A stretch of DNA of 64,000 nucleotides. It comes from Immundisolibacterales bacterium (GTDB lineage Bacteria > Pseudomonadota > Gammaproteobacteria > HK1). Position numbers and translations under genes: made by a program. The stretch is from assembly GCA_026712715.1 (NCBI GenBank), contig JAPOPW010000059.1:52161-116160 (forward strand), given 5' to 3'. Shown piece after piece: positions 36,501 through 44,879 of the stretch; positions within the stretch are counted from its first letter, which is position 1, and each line of letters opens with the position of its first letter. The notes below the pieces were generated by a model that ran no database searches, was not told the origin of the DNA, and saw only the letters and a program-made list of their open reading frames with translations.

Positions 36501-36847
36501 GGATCCAGGACGAGTCGCTCCACTACGAGCAGCTCAAGCACGACGGGAGCCTTCCCATCGTCGGGGTCAACACGTTCCTCGATCCGGCTGCGTCCGGGGG
36601 CGAGGCGACGACCATTCCCCTCGCGCGGTCGACCGAGGAGGAGAAGGAAGGCCAGATCGAGCGGCTCCACGCCTTCCAGGCGCGGCACGCGGACGATGCT
36701 CCGGCCGTGCTCGACCGCCTCCGCGAATCGGTCATCCGCGACGAGAACGTCTTCGAGGTGCTGATGGACGCGGTCCGGTGCTGCTCCCTCGGGCAGATCA
36801 CCGACGCCCTGTTCGAAGTGGGCGGACAGTACCGTCGGAACATGTGA
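33509..36847 (+). CDS. icmF: Fused isobutyryl-CoA mutase (IcmF)
   Basis: A 1112-residue B12-dependent enzyme interconverting isobutyryl-CoA and n-butyryl-CoA. Domains in order: cobalamin-binding domain with DGHDAA (35-40), SSYQGGH and GGGGGVI; a MeaB-like G-protein chaperone with P-loop GTGGSGKSS (213-221) and NKFD; then the mutase TIM barrel from about residue 545, with [20 protein letters not shown] and [20 protein letters not shown]. I prefer the ATG at 33509 because an in-frame GTG at 33449 adds 20 residues with no family similarity. Some IcmF proteins act on pivalyl- or isovaleryl-CoA, which would fit the leucine-catabolic genes elsewhere in the window. Confidence 0.93.
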   Translation: [1112 protein letters not shown]

Positions 36848-36893
36848 TGGGCCTGGTCTTCGGGGTCGGCGGCCGGCACCGGCGGTACGTCTA

Positions 36894-37844
36894 GTGTGTC
36901 TCGTCTTCGTGGCCTGGCGGGCCCACCCCCGCTACCGGCTGGTCGTTGCCGCCAACCGCGATGAATTCCACGGCCGGCCGACCGCGCCCGCCGCCCCGTG
37001 GGAGGACATTGCCGGTCCGCCGAACGGCGAGCCGGCTGCGGCAAGGCCCATCCTCGCCGGCCGGGATCTCCAGGCGGGCGGCACCTGGCTCGGGGTGACC
37101 CCTGAAGGGCGCTTCGCGGCCCTCACGAACTACCGGGGAGCGGTCCCGCCCGCGGTGGACGCCCCGTCGCGGGGCCGACTCGTGGTGGACTTTCTGCGCA
37201 GCGGGGCGGGAGCGCGCGACCTCGCGCGCGAGGTCGCCCGCGAGGCCGGCCGCTACAGCGGCTTCAACCTGCTCCTCGCCGATCGCGACGACCTCCTTTG
37301 CGTGACCAATCGCGGCAAGGAACGGGCGATGGAGATTTCGCCCGGCTGCCACGGCCTTGGCAACGATCGTCTGAACGCGCCGGAGGAGAAGGTGACGGGC
37401 GGTCTCGCCGAGTTCCGGCAGATCCTCCGTTCGGGCTTCAACGTCGAGGATCTGTTCGCGCTGCTCGCCGACGACGAGCCCGCGGGGGAGGCGGAGCCTG
37501 GCGAGTCGGAGCTGGCACGATCCCGCTCGGCGCGGTTCATTCGCGCAGAGGTGTACGGCACCCGTTCGTCGACGGTGCTCCTCGTCGAGCGCGACGGTGC
37601 GATCGCGTTCGAGGAGCGGAGCTTCGACCCTCGGGCGCTCGAGACCGGGCGGGTGGCGTTCACGCGCCCGGTGGACGGCGAAACCGGGTTCCGGGAGGTG
37701 GGAGCGCCTCTCCTGGGCCTCCCGGAGCGGGCGACCCTCGCGGACCGAGGGACACGGGTGTCCGCTGGATCCGGGGCCGGCCGCGGTAGTGTTCCGCGGG
37801 CCGATTCGGTAGCCTCCACCGCATCGAAACGGCAGGAGACGTGA
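36894..37844 (+). CDS. NRDE (TANGO2-like) family protein
   Basis: A 316-residue protein beginning [20 protein letters not shown] with the family-defining NRDE motif. [39 protein letters not shown] and [15 protein letters not shown] are all typical of the TANGO2/NRDE fold with its N-terminal nucleophile-like Cys2. The biochemical role is unsettled; eukaryotic TANGO2 is linked to heme or lipid handling. The start is GTG at 36894. The C-terminal ~55 residues are low-complexity and beyond the family core. It ends 1 bp before the bioB TTG start, so coupling is likely. Confidence 0.85.
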   Translation: MCLVFVAWRAHPRYRLVVAANRDEFHGRPTAPAAPWEDIAGPPNGEPAAARPILAGRDLQAGGTWLGVTPEGRFAALTNYRGAVPPAVDAPSRGRLVVDFLRSGAGARDLAREVAREAGRYSGFNLLLADRDDLLCVTNRGKERAMEISPGCHGLGNDRLNAPEEKVTGGLAEFRQILRSGFNVEDLFALLADDEPAGEAEPGESELARSRSARFIRAEVYGTRSSTVLLVERDGAIAFEERSFDPRALETGRVAFTRPVDGETGFREVGAPLLGLPERATLADRGTRVSAGSGAGRGSVPRADSVASTASKRQET

Positions 37845-37845
37845 T

Positions 37846-38850
37846 TTGAGGGAACGGGACACGCTCGCGAATCGGGACATCCGGCACGACTGGCGCCTCG
37901 ACGAGATCCTGGCCCTTTTCGACCGGCCGCTGAACGACCTCCTGTTCGAGGCGCAGTCGGTCCACCGGCGCCATCACCCGGCGAACGAAGTGCAGGTGAG
38001 CACTCTCCTCAGCATCAAGACCGGCGGCTGCCCCGAGGACTGCAAGTACTGTCCGCAGAGCATCCACTACCGGACCGGGGTCGAGACGCACAACCTCCTG
38101 CCCGTGGCGCAGGTGAAGTCCGCGGCCCGCAAGGCCCGGGCGGCCGGGTCCACCCGCTTCTGCATGGGGGCGGCGTGGCGGAGCCCCACCGACTCGCAGG
38201 TGCGACGGGTCTCGGTTCTGGTCGAGACGGTGAAGGACCTCGGGATGGAGACCTGCGTGACCCTCGGCATGCTCACCGGGAGCCAAGCGCGCGAGCTCGC
38301 CCGGGCGGGTCTCGACTACTACAACCACAACCTCGACACGTCTCCCGAGTACTACCGCGAGATCATCACCACCCGCACCTACCAGGACCGCCTGGACACC
38401 CTCGCCGCCGTGCGCGCCGCCGGCATCAAGGTCTGCTGCGGCGGCATCGTCGGGATGGGCGAGACCCGGCGAGACCGGGCAGGGCTGCTCGCCCAGCTCG
38501 CGAACCTGCCCGAGCACCCCGAGTCGGTCCCCATCAACAGCCTCGTGCGGGTCGCGGGCACGCCGCTCGACGGCACCGAGCCTCTGCCTCCGCTCGAGCT
38601 CGTGCGCTGCATCGCGGTCGCCCGGATCCTCATGCCGCGCTCGGTCGTCCGGCTCTCGGCGGGGCGGACCGAGCTCAGCGAGGAGGCGCAGGCCCTCTGC
38701 TTCCTCGCCGGGGCGGGCTCCATCTTCTGCGGAGACCTGCTCCTCACGACACCGAATCCGAGCTTCGACACGGACATGGCAATGCTGGGCGACCTCGGGC
38801 TCGAGCGCCAGGCGATGCCTCGGCCCTCGTCCGAAGAGGCGCGGCCGTGA
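37846..38850 (+). CDS. bioB: Biotin synthase
   Basis: A 334-residue radical SAM enzyme inserting sulphur into dethiobiotin. The [4Fe-4S] motif [12 protein letters not shown] places cysteines at 62, 66 and 69. [32 protein letters not shown] and [13 protein letters not shown] supply the SAM and second-cluster residues, including the conserved Arg in RLSAGR. The likely start is a rare TTG at 37846, with GGCAGGAGA upstream. The sequence resembles gammaproteobacterial BioB. No other bio genes are adjacent; it sits with NRDE, HAD and HIT genes. Its product would supply the biotin-dependent carboxylase encoded at 3.7-8.3 kb. Confidence 0.96.
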   Translation: MRERDTLANRDIRHDWRLDEILALFDRPLNDLLFEAQSVHRRHHPANEVQVSTLLSIKTGGCPEDCKYCPQSIHYRTGVETHNLLPVAQVKSAARKARAAGSTRFCMGAAWRSPTDSQVRRVSVLVETVKDLGMETCVTLGMLTGSQARELARAGLDYYNHNLDTSPEYYREIITTRTYQDRLDTLAAVRAAGIKVCCGGIVGMGETRRDRAGLLAQLANLPEHPESVPINSLVRVAGTPLDGTEPLPPLELVRCIAVARILMPRSVVRLSAGRTELSEEAQALCFLAGAGSIFCGDLLLTTPNPSFDTDMAMLGDLGLERQAMPRPSSEEARP

Positions 38851-39536
38851 TCGCCGCCGAGCGCCTGGACGGTGTCGAGGCCTGCGTCTTCGACGCCTAC
38901 GGAACCCTCTTCGACGTCCACTCCGCGGTGGGGAGACACCGAGACCGCGTCGGTGAAGCGGCCGATTCGGTCTCGGCCTCGTGGCGAGCCAAGCAGCTCC
39001 AGTACACCTGGCTCCGGAGCCTGATGGAACGCTGGACGCCATTCGCGGAAGTGACCGAGGACTCGCTCGACTTCGCCCTCGACGAAGCGGGCATCGAGGA
39101 CGAATCCCTGCGCGCCGACCTCCTCGCGGCGTATCGCTCGCTGGCGTGCTATCCCGAGGTCGAGGGGGTGCTCGACGCCCTCCGCGCGAGCGGCATGAGG
39201 ACCGCGATCCTCTCGAACGGCTCACGCGAGATGCTCGATGCGGCGGTCGCGAGTGCCGGGATCGGGAGCCGCCTCGACGCGGTGCTCTCGGTCGACGACG
39301 TGCGGGTCTTCAAGCCCCATCCGGACGTGTACCGCCTCGCCTGCGACCGGCTCGCGGTGGCGCCGCGCGCGGTCTGCTTCCTGTCCTCGAACGCCTGGGA
39401 TGCGGCGGGGGCGGCGACGTTCGGGTTTCGGGTGGCGTGGGTGAACCGTTTCGGCCAGGCGCGCGAACGCCTGCCCGACGCTCCGGAGGTGGAGATCGCG
39501 ACCCTCGATCCGCTCCCCGGCCTGGTGCTCGGCTAG
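38847..39536 (+). CDS. HAD-superfamily hydrolase, L-2-haloacid dehalogenase type
   Basis: A 229-residue HAD protein. [15 protein letters not shown] contains the nucleophilic Asp16 and the Tyr typical of type II haloacid dehalogenases. [11 protein letters not shown] is motif [14 protein letters not shown] motif III (Lys), and [20 protein letters not shown] motif IV with the dehalogenase-type SSNAWD. Dehalogenation of 2-haloacids is therefore plausible, though phosphatase activity is not excluded. The GTG start overlaps the bioB stop (GTGA), indicating coupled translation. Confidence 0.9.
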   Translation: MIAAERLDGVEACVFDAYGTLFDVHSAVGRHRDRVGEAADSVSASWRAKQLQYTWLRSLMERWTPFAEVTEDSLDFALDEAGIEDESLRADLLAAYRSLACYPEVEGVLDALRASGMRTAILSNGSREMLDAAVASAGIGSRLDAVLSVDDVRVFKPHPDVYRLACDRLAVAPRAVCFLSSNAWDAAGAATFGFRVAWVNRFGQARERLPDAPEVEIATLDPLPGLVLG

Positions 39537-39651
39537 CGCGCGGGGCCGGGGCCACGTCTCGCGTCGACAGCGCGCGATCCGGCCGGTCCAGGGCCGGATC
39601 GCAACGGAGGGTTCCGCCCGGACGCCTCCCGCCAACCAGGGAGCACGAGAA

Positions 39652-40104
39652 GTGACGACCGACCCGGACTGCATCTTCTGCCGCATCGTCGCGGGAGAGA
39701 TCCCGTCGTTCAAGCTGCTCGAGGACGACCGGGTCCTCGCGTTCATGGACATCAACCCCGCGAACGAGGGCCACTGCCTCGTCATCCCGAAGGCGCACGC
39801 GCCGGACCTCTTCGGGGCGGACGACGATTCCCTCGCCGCCGTCGCGACGGCCTGCCGCCGGGTCGCGGATGCGGTGCGCCGGACCCTCGATCCGCCCGGC
39901 ATCAGCCTCACGCAGGCGAACGGACCGGCCGCCGGCCAGTCCGTGCTCCATCTCCACTTCCACGTCATCCCGCGCCGCGAGGATGACAACCTGCTCTTCA
40001 ACTGGGAGCCGAAGCCAGGCGACATGGACGCGATAGGCAAGCTCGCCGAGCGCATCCGCGCCCACCTCGAGCAGCACCCTTCGGGATTCGTGGCCGTTCG
40101 TTGA
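39652..40104 (+). CDS. HIT-family nucleotide hydrolase/transferase
   Basis: A 150-residue histidine-triad protein. CIFCRIVAGEIPSFKLLEDD is the typical start with the CxxC pair, FMDINPANEGHCLVIPKAHA the core, and HLHFHVIPR the triad with H100, H102 and H104. Such proteins hydrolyse AMP-lysine or adenosine phosphoramidates, or act on dinucleoside polyphosphates. The start is GTG at 39652, 115 bp after the HAD gene. It converges on a vapC gene. Confidence 0.94.
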   Translation: MTTDPDCIFCRIVAGEIPSFKLLEDDRVLAFMDINPANEGHCLVIPKAHAPDLFGADDDSLAAVATACRRVADAVRRTLDPPGISLTQANGPAAGQSVLHLHFHVIPRREDDNLLFNWEPKPGDMDAIGKLAERIRAHLEQHPSGFVAVR

Positions 40105-40151
40105 ACGGGTGGCGGCGTGATTTCACCGAACGCGACGATTCCGAGCGATGC

Positions 40152-40571
40152 CTATTCCGATTCCGCGTATGAGACAGCTTGCAGTCCGGGAAACGCGAGA
40201 CCAACAAAGTCCCGATCGTGTGTAAGCAGGGGAATCGCTCGGTGAATAGCTGTGGCGGCGATCCAGCAATCCCCTGACTCGAGACGCCGACCTTCCCTCT
40301 GGCTGGAGTGCATTGCGCGTGCCCACACCTTTGCGAGCGCGTAGTCGTACGGGATGACGAGGAAACGCCTTATGAAGAGATCGAGTCCGTTACGGGCCTC
40401 TTCACCCCATCCCCTGGCTTCGGCACAATTCCAGAGCTCCGCCACGCTCTGAAGGCTGAGCGCAAGCGTTTGTTTCTCCATATGTGCGGCATATCTCTCA
40501 AGAATTGCTGACCCCCGCTTCCTCGGATGCAGCAGACTGACTACGGTAGTGTCCAGAAGGACGACACTCAT
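40152..40571 (-). CDS. vapC: VapC-family PIN-domain toxin
   Basis: A 139-residue PIN ribonuclease: VVLLDTTVVSLLHPRKRGSA gives the first Asp, LQSVAELWNCAEARGWG the central Glu, ESGDCWIAATAIHRAIPLLT the third acid, and HDRDFVGLAFPGL the last. It is intact in contrast to the toxin at 5834. Its ATG overlaps the antitoxin stop as ATGA. The region is less GC-rich than the surrounding operons, consistent with transfer. Confidence 0.88.
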   Translation of the reverse strand: MSVVLLDTTVVSLLHPRKRGSAILERYAAHMEKQTLALSLQSVAELWNCAEARGWGEEARNGLDLFIRRFLVIPYDYALAKVWARAMHSSQREGRRLESGDCWIAATAIHRAIPLLTHDRDFVGLAFPGLQAVSYAESE

Positions 40572-40852
40572 CGGTCAGAGTCGTTTTCCACCACACGACG
40601 ACGAATGGCTCGGACCTCGAGAACATGCGCGAGCATGTCATCCGGATCATCATCCGAAGGCCAAAGGGCGACCATGCTCTCCACGTCCTCGAGCGGTGCA
40701 ACGCCCTGCGTCTCCGCGAGTTCGGTCAGCGGCACGGAAGACCAGAACGACTGGTCTCGGTCCCATCGTGCGGCCTCCGCACCGGATTCATCTGCTCTCG
40801 TCTCCTTCCGGACGCTCTCGTTACCGTCTCGTATATCCACGGAATCGGCCAT
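40568..40852 (-). CDS. vapB: VapB-like antitoxin
   Basis: A 94-residue acidic protein whose second half reads PLTELAETQGVAPLEDVESM then ALWPSDDDPDDMLAHVLEVR, the pattern of small antitoxins that precede VapC toxins. The first ~30 residues are charged and poorly conserved. Overlap with vapC (ATGA) supports a single toxin-antitoxin operon. The start ATG lies 12 bp beyond a perfect 40-bp palindrome that spans its promoter, so strong autoregulation is likely. Confidence 0.8.
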   Translation of the reverse strand: MADSVDIRDGNESVRKETRADESGAEAARWDRDQSFWSSVPLTELAETQGVAPLEDVESMVALWPSDDDPDDMLAHVLEVRAIRRRVVENDSDR

Positions 40853-40864
40853 GGTTGCGGTGAA

Positions 40865-40904
40865 GTTGACCCGACTATGCGGAGCTCCGCATAGTCGGGT
40901 CAAC
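40865..40904. promoter_or_regulatory. Perfect 40-bp palindrome overlapping the vapBC promoter
   Basis: Two 20-bp arms, beginning gttgacccgacta and ending tagtcgggtcaac, are exact reverse complements with no spacer; the centre is GGAGCTCC. On the minus strand TTGACC (40903-40898) and CATAGT (40879-40874) form a -35/-10 pair with 18-bp spacing, followed by the antitoxin ATG at 40852. Because of the symmetry an identical promoter faces right. An operator for the VapBC complex is the simplest reading. Confidence 0.85.
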
Positions 40905-41027
40905 CCCAGTACGGCCGGCGCGAGGGCGTCGCCGTGGTTCCCCTGCGTGGGCGGCACGCCGGGTGACCTGGCTCGCCATCCTGTACGCTCGCGCGTCGTT
41001 TCCGGAGACGGAAGCGGGGCGCCCGGG

Positions 41028-41215
41028 ATGAACGCGGCTGGCACGACGTGCCGGATTTCGCGCGCGAGATTGAGCGGCAGGTCGGAGGAGGAGGGAGCGG
41101 TGGCTGACGGAAGTTCGCGGGCCGGGGTCGCCGGACCCGGGGGCATGGGCGGGCGCCACGCCCGCAACCTTGCACATCGCGGTCATGGACCTCGATGCGG
41201 CGCGAACGCGCCGAA
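41028..41215 (+). pseudogene. Decayed copy of the 5' region of the Gfo/Idh/MocA gene at 50778
   Basis: Compared with 50707-50905 this segment keeps the upstream stretch (cgacgtgcc, gaggaggag) and a GTG at 41100 starting VADGSSRAGVAGPGGMGGRH and ARNLAH. This parallels VGNGTLRVGVIGTGGMGGRH in the intact gene. A deletion that is not a multiple of three removes the residues after NLAH. AVMDLDAAR then continues in another frame before similarity ends. Only the Rossmann start is present, so it is non-functional. Confidence 0.7.
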
Positions 41216-41378
41216 CGGGACGGAGCCGGTCGACGTCAATTCCGAGGGATTTTCGAAAATTCCGAGTCCAGGGAACAATCTCCTCGGGCTGATTGGCCCC
41301 GTGCTATAGTCGATTCGGTTCAATGCTATTCAAGGAGGCAGGACGGCAAGAGACACCATAACCAACGGAGAAAACAAG

Positions 41379-42983
41379 ATGAATTATGCTCGGACTTCCA
41401 AGCTGAGAGTTCTTCTGGCCGTAGCCGGCGCCGCGCTGCTTGCCGCTGCCGCAAGCGCACCCGTCCAGGCGGCGGGAAAGGTCGTGCTGGCGCTCGATCC
41501 CCCTACCGCGGACACCAACCTCTTCTGGAACGGAACGGGCGAACGTTTGCCCTGCTTTCAGGCCCTGGTCGGACATGACCCGATAACAGGAAAGTACAAC
41601 AACTCCGAATTGGCCGAGGAATGGTCCGCGAATGAGGAATTCACCGAATGGACCTTTCGCCTGAAGAAGAACGCGGAATTTCACTTCGGTTGGGGACGGG
41701 TCACCGCAGCCGATGTCGTGCACAGCTACGAGCTAACCACCGGACCCGACAGCACCATCAATTCGATTGAGCACCTTCGTGCCGCGTCCGTCGAAGCACT
41801 CGACGACCACACGGTCGTGTTCCGGTTCGAGACGGCGCGAACCGACTATGCCTTCCAGCATGCGGGACGCGGGTCCATGGTGGTCTACAGCAAGGCGCAG
41901 TTCGACAAGGAAGGGGTGGATGGCTACGTCAGCAAGCCCGCCGGCACGGCCGCCTACCAGTACGTGGAGCGTCAGCCCGGGGCAGGCGTGACGTTCGAAC
42001 GCGTCCCCGACCACTGGCAGGGAGCGGTTCCGGACTTCGAAATGCTCGAGCTGCGATGGATCCCGGAGCCTGCGACGAAGCTCGCCCTGTTGCTGGCCGG
42101 GGAGGCGCACATCAGCGATCTTCCCCGCGAGATCCAGGCCGATGCGCTCGCCGCCGGCAAGGCGATCGTCAAGTCGAAGAACCCGGCGATGTCGACGGGG
42201 GCGATCTTCAACGGGATGTACGGCAAGACCGGGGATCCGGCGTATCGGGCCGATCTCCCCTGGTCGGACATTCGCGTGCGCGAGGCGATGAATCGCGCCC
42301 TCAACCGTGAGGAGATGATCGAGATCCTGTACGGCGGGCGCGGCGAGCCGGTTCCGAGCTGGCTCATGGATTCCCGCAACGAGGGCTACGTGCCGGAGCT
42401 CAAGGAGCGGTTCGAAGGCATGTACGGCTACGATCCCGAACGCGCCCGGGAACTGCTGGCCGATGCGGGCTACCCGGATGCGTTCCCGGATCCCACCATT
42501 CCGATCGTCTCCTCGGTGCTGAGCGGAAACCCGGAGTTCGGAACGATGGCCGAGCTGCTGCAGGTCTACTTCGAGGCCGTCGGCCTTCAGACCGAGATCC
42601 GCGAGATGGACTGGGCGACCCTCGGAAACCTCGGGCGTTCACGGGAGGCTTACCTCATCAGCCCGGTGCGCAATGCGCCGATCCGGCCCACGGAGGCCGC
42701 CCTGGTCAACTTCCATACCGTGCGCGGCACGCGCTACGGCGGGTACGAAAGCGACATGAGCGAGGGTCTGGCCGACAAGCTGGAACAGACCATCAACCCC
42801 CAAGAGCGCAGCCGGATCGCCCAGGAGGCATTCACGTATCTGTTCGAGCAGTACGCGGACATGCCCCTCGCCGCGGTCTTTGCCGAGCTGACGGTCGATC
42901 CGACTGTCGTGAAAGACTGGACCTTCCCGGGCGTGTCGACCAACAGCGTCAGCCACTATCACCTGATCGCGGCAGCCGAATAG
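41379..42983 (+). CDS. Peptide-type ABC transporter solute-binding protein (family 5)
   Basis: A 534-residue periplasmic binding protein of the Dpp/Opp family. A Sec signal peptide ends in SAPVQA before AGKVVLALDPP. ALVGHDPITGKYNNSELAEE, EFTEWTFRLKKNAEFHFGWG and IRVREAMNRALNREEMIEIL are family 5 segments. GGAGA lies 7 nt before the ATG, and TATAGT near 41304 may be its -10. The ligand could be oligopeptides, opines or other small molecules. It starts an operon with two permeases and two ATPases (43080-46992). The gene is somewhat less GC-rich than its downstream partners. Confidence 0.93.
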   Translation: MNYARTSKLRVLLAVAGAALLAAAASAPVQAAGKVVLALDPPTADTNLFWNGTGERLPCFQALVGHDPITGKYNNSELAEEWSANEEFTEWTFRLKKNAEFHFGWGRVTAADVVHSYELTTGPDSTINSIEHLRAASVEALDDHTVVFRFETARTDYAFQHAGRGSMVVYSKAQFDKEGVDGYVSKPAGTAAYQYVERQPGAGVTFERVPDHWQGAVPDFEMLELRWIPEPATKLALLLAGEAHISDLPREIQADALAAGKAIVKSKNPAMSTGAIFNGMYGKTGDPAYRADLPWSDIRVREAMNRALNREEMIEILYGGRGEPVPSWLMDSRNEGYVPELKERFEGMYGYDPERARELLADAGYPDAFPDPTIPIVSSVLSGNPEFGTMAELLQVYFEAVGLQTEIREMDWATLGNLGRSREAYLISPVRNAPIRPTEAALVNFHTVRGTRYGGYESDMSEGLADKLEQTINPQERSRIAQEAFTYLFEQYADMPLAAVFAELTVDPTVVKDWTFPGVSTNSVSHYHLIAAAE

Positions 42984-43009
42984 CCGCGTCGCAGCCGGCC
43001 CGGAACCCC

Positions 43010-43046
43010 GGCCGCGGGGAGGCGCCCGACCGGCGCCCTCCACGGC
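43010..43046 (+). terminator. Stem-loop between binding-protein and permease genes
   Basis: ggagg-cgcc and ggcg-ccctcc form a near-perfect stem around a short loop in the 96-bp gap after the binding-protein gene. Such hairpins commonly raise binding-protein mRNA relative to the downstream permease message. Confidence 0.4.
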
Positions 43047-43079
43047 CGGGGCCGCGGAGCGAACAGCACCTGACCGTTC

Positions 43080-44000
43080 GTGCGACGCTTCCTTGCAATC
43101 CGCTTCCTGCAGGCGCTGGTCGCGCTGCTCGCCATCACCCTGATCGTCTTCGGGCTCACGCACCTGACGGGAAGCCCGGTGGATGCCCTGCTTCCCGACG
43201 ACGCATCGCAGGCGCAGATCGAGAGCCTGATCCGGCACTGGGGCCTGGACCGGCCCCTTCACGAGCAGTACCTCGCCTTCCTCGGGAACGCGCTTCAGGG
43301 CGATCTCGGCGTGTCGCTCAAGTGGCGAGGCTACACCGCGATGGAGGTGGTGCTGCAGCGCCTGCCGGCCACCCTCAAGCTCGGCGGGCTGTCCGTGCTC
43401 CTCAGCATCGTGGTCGCGATTCCGCTCGGGGTCGTCGCCGCGAGGCACCGGGGAACGATGGTCGACAAGTCGGCCAACGTCGTCGCGCTGCTCGGCCAAT
43501 CGCTTCCCCAGTTCTGGCTCGGAATCATGCTCATCTGGATATTCGCGGTGGGGCTCGGCTGGTTTCCCACCTCCGGCCAGGGGGGGCTCCCGCACATGAT
43601 CCTGCCTGCCATCGCGATGGCGTCTTTCCAGGTTGCCGCCCTCGCCCGGCTGACCCGCTCCGCGATGCTCGACTCCCTTCGTTCGGAGTACGTCAAGCTC
43701 GCTCGGCTCAAGGGCGTCCCCGAGTACCGGATCGTGTGGAAGCACGCGCTTCGCAACGCGGCGATCGTGCCCCTGACCTACTTCGGCCTGCTTGCCGGGT
43801 CGCTCCTCACGGGTTCGGTCGTCATCGAGTCGGTGTTCTCCTGGCCCGGCACCGGCCTCCTCTCCATCGAGGCGATCCGCGGTCGTGACTATCCGGTGGT
43901 CCAGGCGGTGGTCATTCTCTTCGCGGTCGTCTTTCTCCTCATCAACTACGTGGTGGATGCTCTCTATGCGCTGGTCGATCCGCGCATCCGCCGCGCGTGA
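43080..44000 (+). CDS. Dipeptide/oligopeptide ABC permease, DppB type
   Basis: A 306-residue inner-membrane permease. RRFLAIRFLQALVALLAITL is TM1. GLDRPLHEQYLAFLGNALQG and DLGVSL are the usual periplasmic signature of DppB proteins. The ATPase-docking loop reads RLKGVPEYRIVWKHALRNA, and SVFSWPGTGLLSIEAI is near the end. The start is a GTG at 43080. It is the second gene of the operon beginning at 41379. Confidence 0.94.
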   Translation: MRRFLAIRFLQALVALLAITLIVFGLTHLTGSPVDALLPDDASQAQIESLIRHWGLDRPLHEQYLAFLGNALQGDLGVSLKWRGYTAMEVVLQRLPATLKLGGLSVLLSIVVAIPLGVVAARHRGTMVDKSANVVALLGQSLPQFWLGIMLIWIFAVGLGWFPTSGQGGLPHMILPAIAMASFQVAALARLTRSAMLDSLRSEYVKLARLKGVPEYRIVWKHALRNAAIVPLTYFGLLAGSLLTGSVVIESVFSWPGTGLLSIEAIRGRDYPVVQAVVILFAVVFLLINYVVDALYALVDPRIRRA

Positions 44001-44039
44001 ACCGAGCCTCCGGCCGCAGCCGCGAGGCGAACGACGCGC

Positions 44040-44879
44040 ATGAAGCTGTCTCGCCTTCGCCGCTATCCCCTGCTCCCGATCGCCGTCCTGCTGGCCATCC
44101 TCTTCATTCCGGCCCTCTTCGCCGAATGGCTCGCGCCGCACGACCCGTACCAGAGCCATCTTCGAAACCGCCTGCAACCACCGGTATTCTGGGGCGGAAC
44201 CTGGGACTTCGTGCTCGGAACGGATCGTCTCGGGCGGTGCGTCCTGAGTCGGATCATGCACGGGGCCCAATACGCGCTCGCAATCTCCGCCGTCGGCATC
44301 TTCGTGGGCGCCGCCATCGGCACGCTGCTGGGGCTCGTCGCGGGCTACGCGCGCGGTTGGACCGACATCGTGGTCATGCGGCTCGTCGACATCTCGCTCG
44401 CCCTTCCCAGCATCCTCCTCGCGCTCGCCTTCGCGGCAGCCTGGGGTCCGAGCTTCGAGGCCGTCATCATCGTCGTTGCATTCGTCCTGTGGGCCTACTT
44501 CGCGCGCCAGATACGCGCCGAGGTGCTGAGCATTCGCGAGCGCGACTTTGTTGCCCGGGCCCGTGTCGCCGGGGGCTCCCACGCGCGCATCGTCCTGCTC
44601 CACATTCTGCCGAACGTCGTCAACACCGTCGTCGTCATGGCGACGCTTCAGGTTGGGGTCGTGATCCTGCTCGAGGCGGCCTTGAGCTTTCTCGGCATCG
44701 GCGTTCCGCGTCCGACGCCGGCGTGGGGGCTGCTCGTGGCCGATGGCCGGTGGCTGGTGGTCAGCGCGTGGTGGATCTCATTCTTCCCGGGCGTCGCCAT
44801 CCTGCTCGCCGTGCTGTCCGTCAATCTTCTTGGCGACTGGCTCCGCGACCGGCTCGATCCCGAGCTGATCGAGGTCTAG
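44040..44879 (+). CDS. Dipeptide/oligopeptide ABC permease, DppC type
   Basis: A 279-residue inner-membrane permease partnering the DppB-like subunit. An initial hydrophobic segment PIAVLLAILFIPALFAEWLA precedes APHDPY and the conserved LGTDRLGRCVLSRI. ARVAGGSHARIVLLHILPN is the EAA-type loop contacting the ATPases. EAALSFLGIGVPRPTPAWG is the DppC hallmark near the end. It lies 39 bp after the DppB-like gene. Confidence 0.94.
   Translation: MKLSRLRRYPLLPIAVLLAILFIPALFAEWLAPHDPYQSHLRNRLQPPVFWGGTWDFVLGTDRLGRCVLSRIMHGAQYALAISAVGIFVGAAIGTLLGLVAGYARGWTDIVVMRLVDISLALPSILLALAFAAAWGPSFEAVIIVVAFVLWAYFARQIRAEVLSIRERDFVARARVAGGSHARIVLLHILPNVVNTVVVMATLQVGVVILLEAALSFLGIGVPRPTPAWGLLVADGRWLVVSAWWISFFPGVAILLAVLSVNLLGDWLRDRLDPELIEV

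Noticed and set aside
32738..36688. Very long open frame antisense to icmF (over 1300 codons)
   Set aside because: The translation has no recognisable domain and is Arg/Gly/Glu/Val-rich, as expected for the reverse frame of a high-GC gene; icmF on the plus strand has clear motifs throughout.
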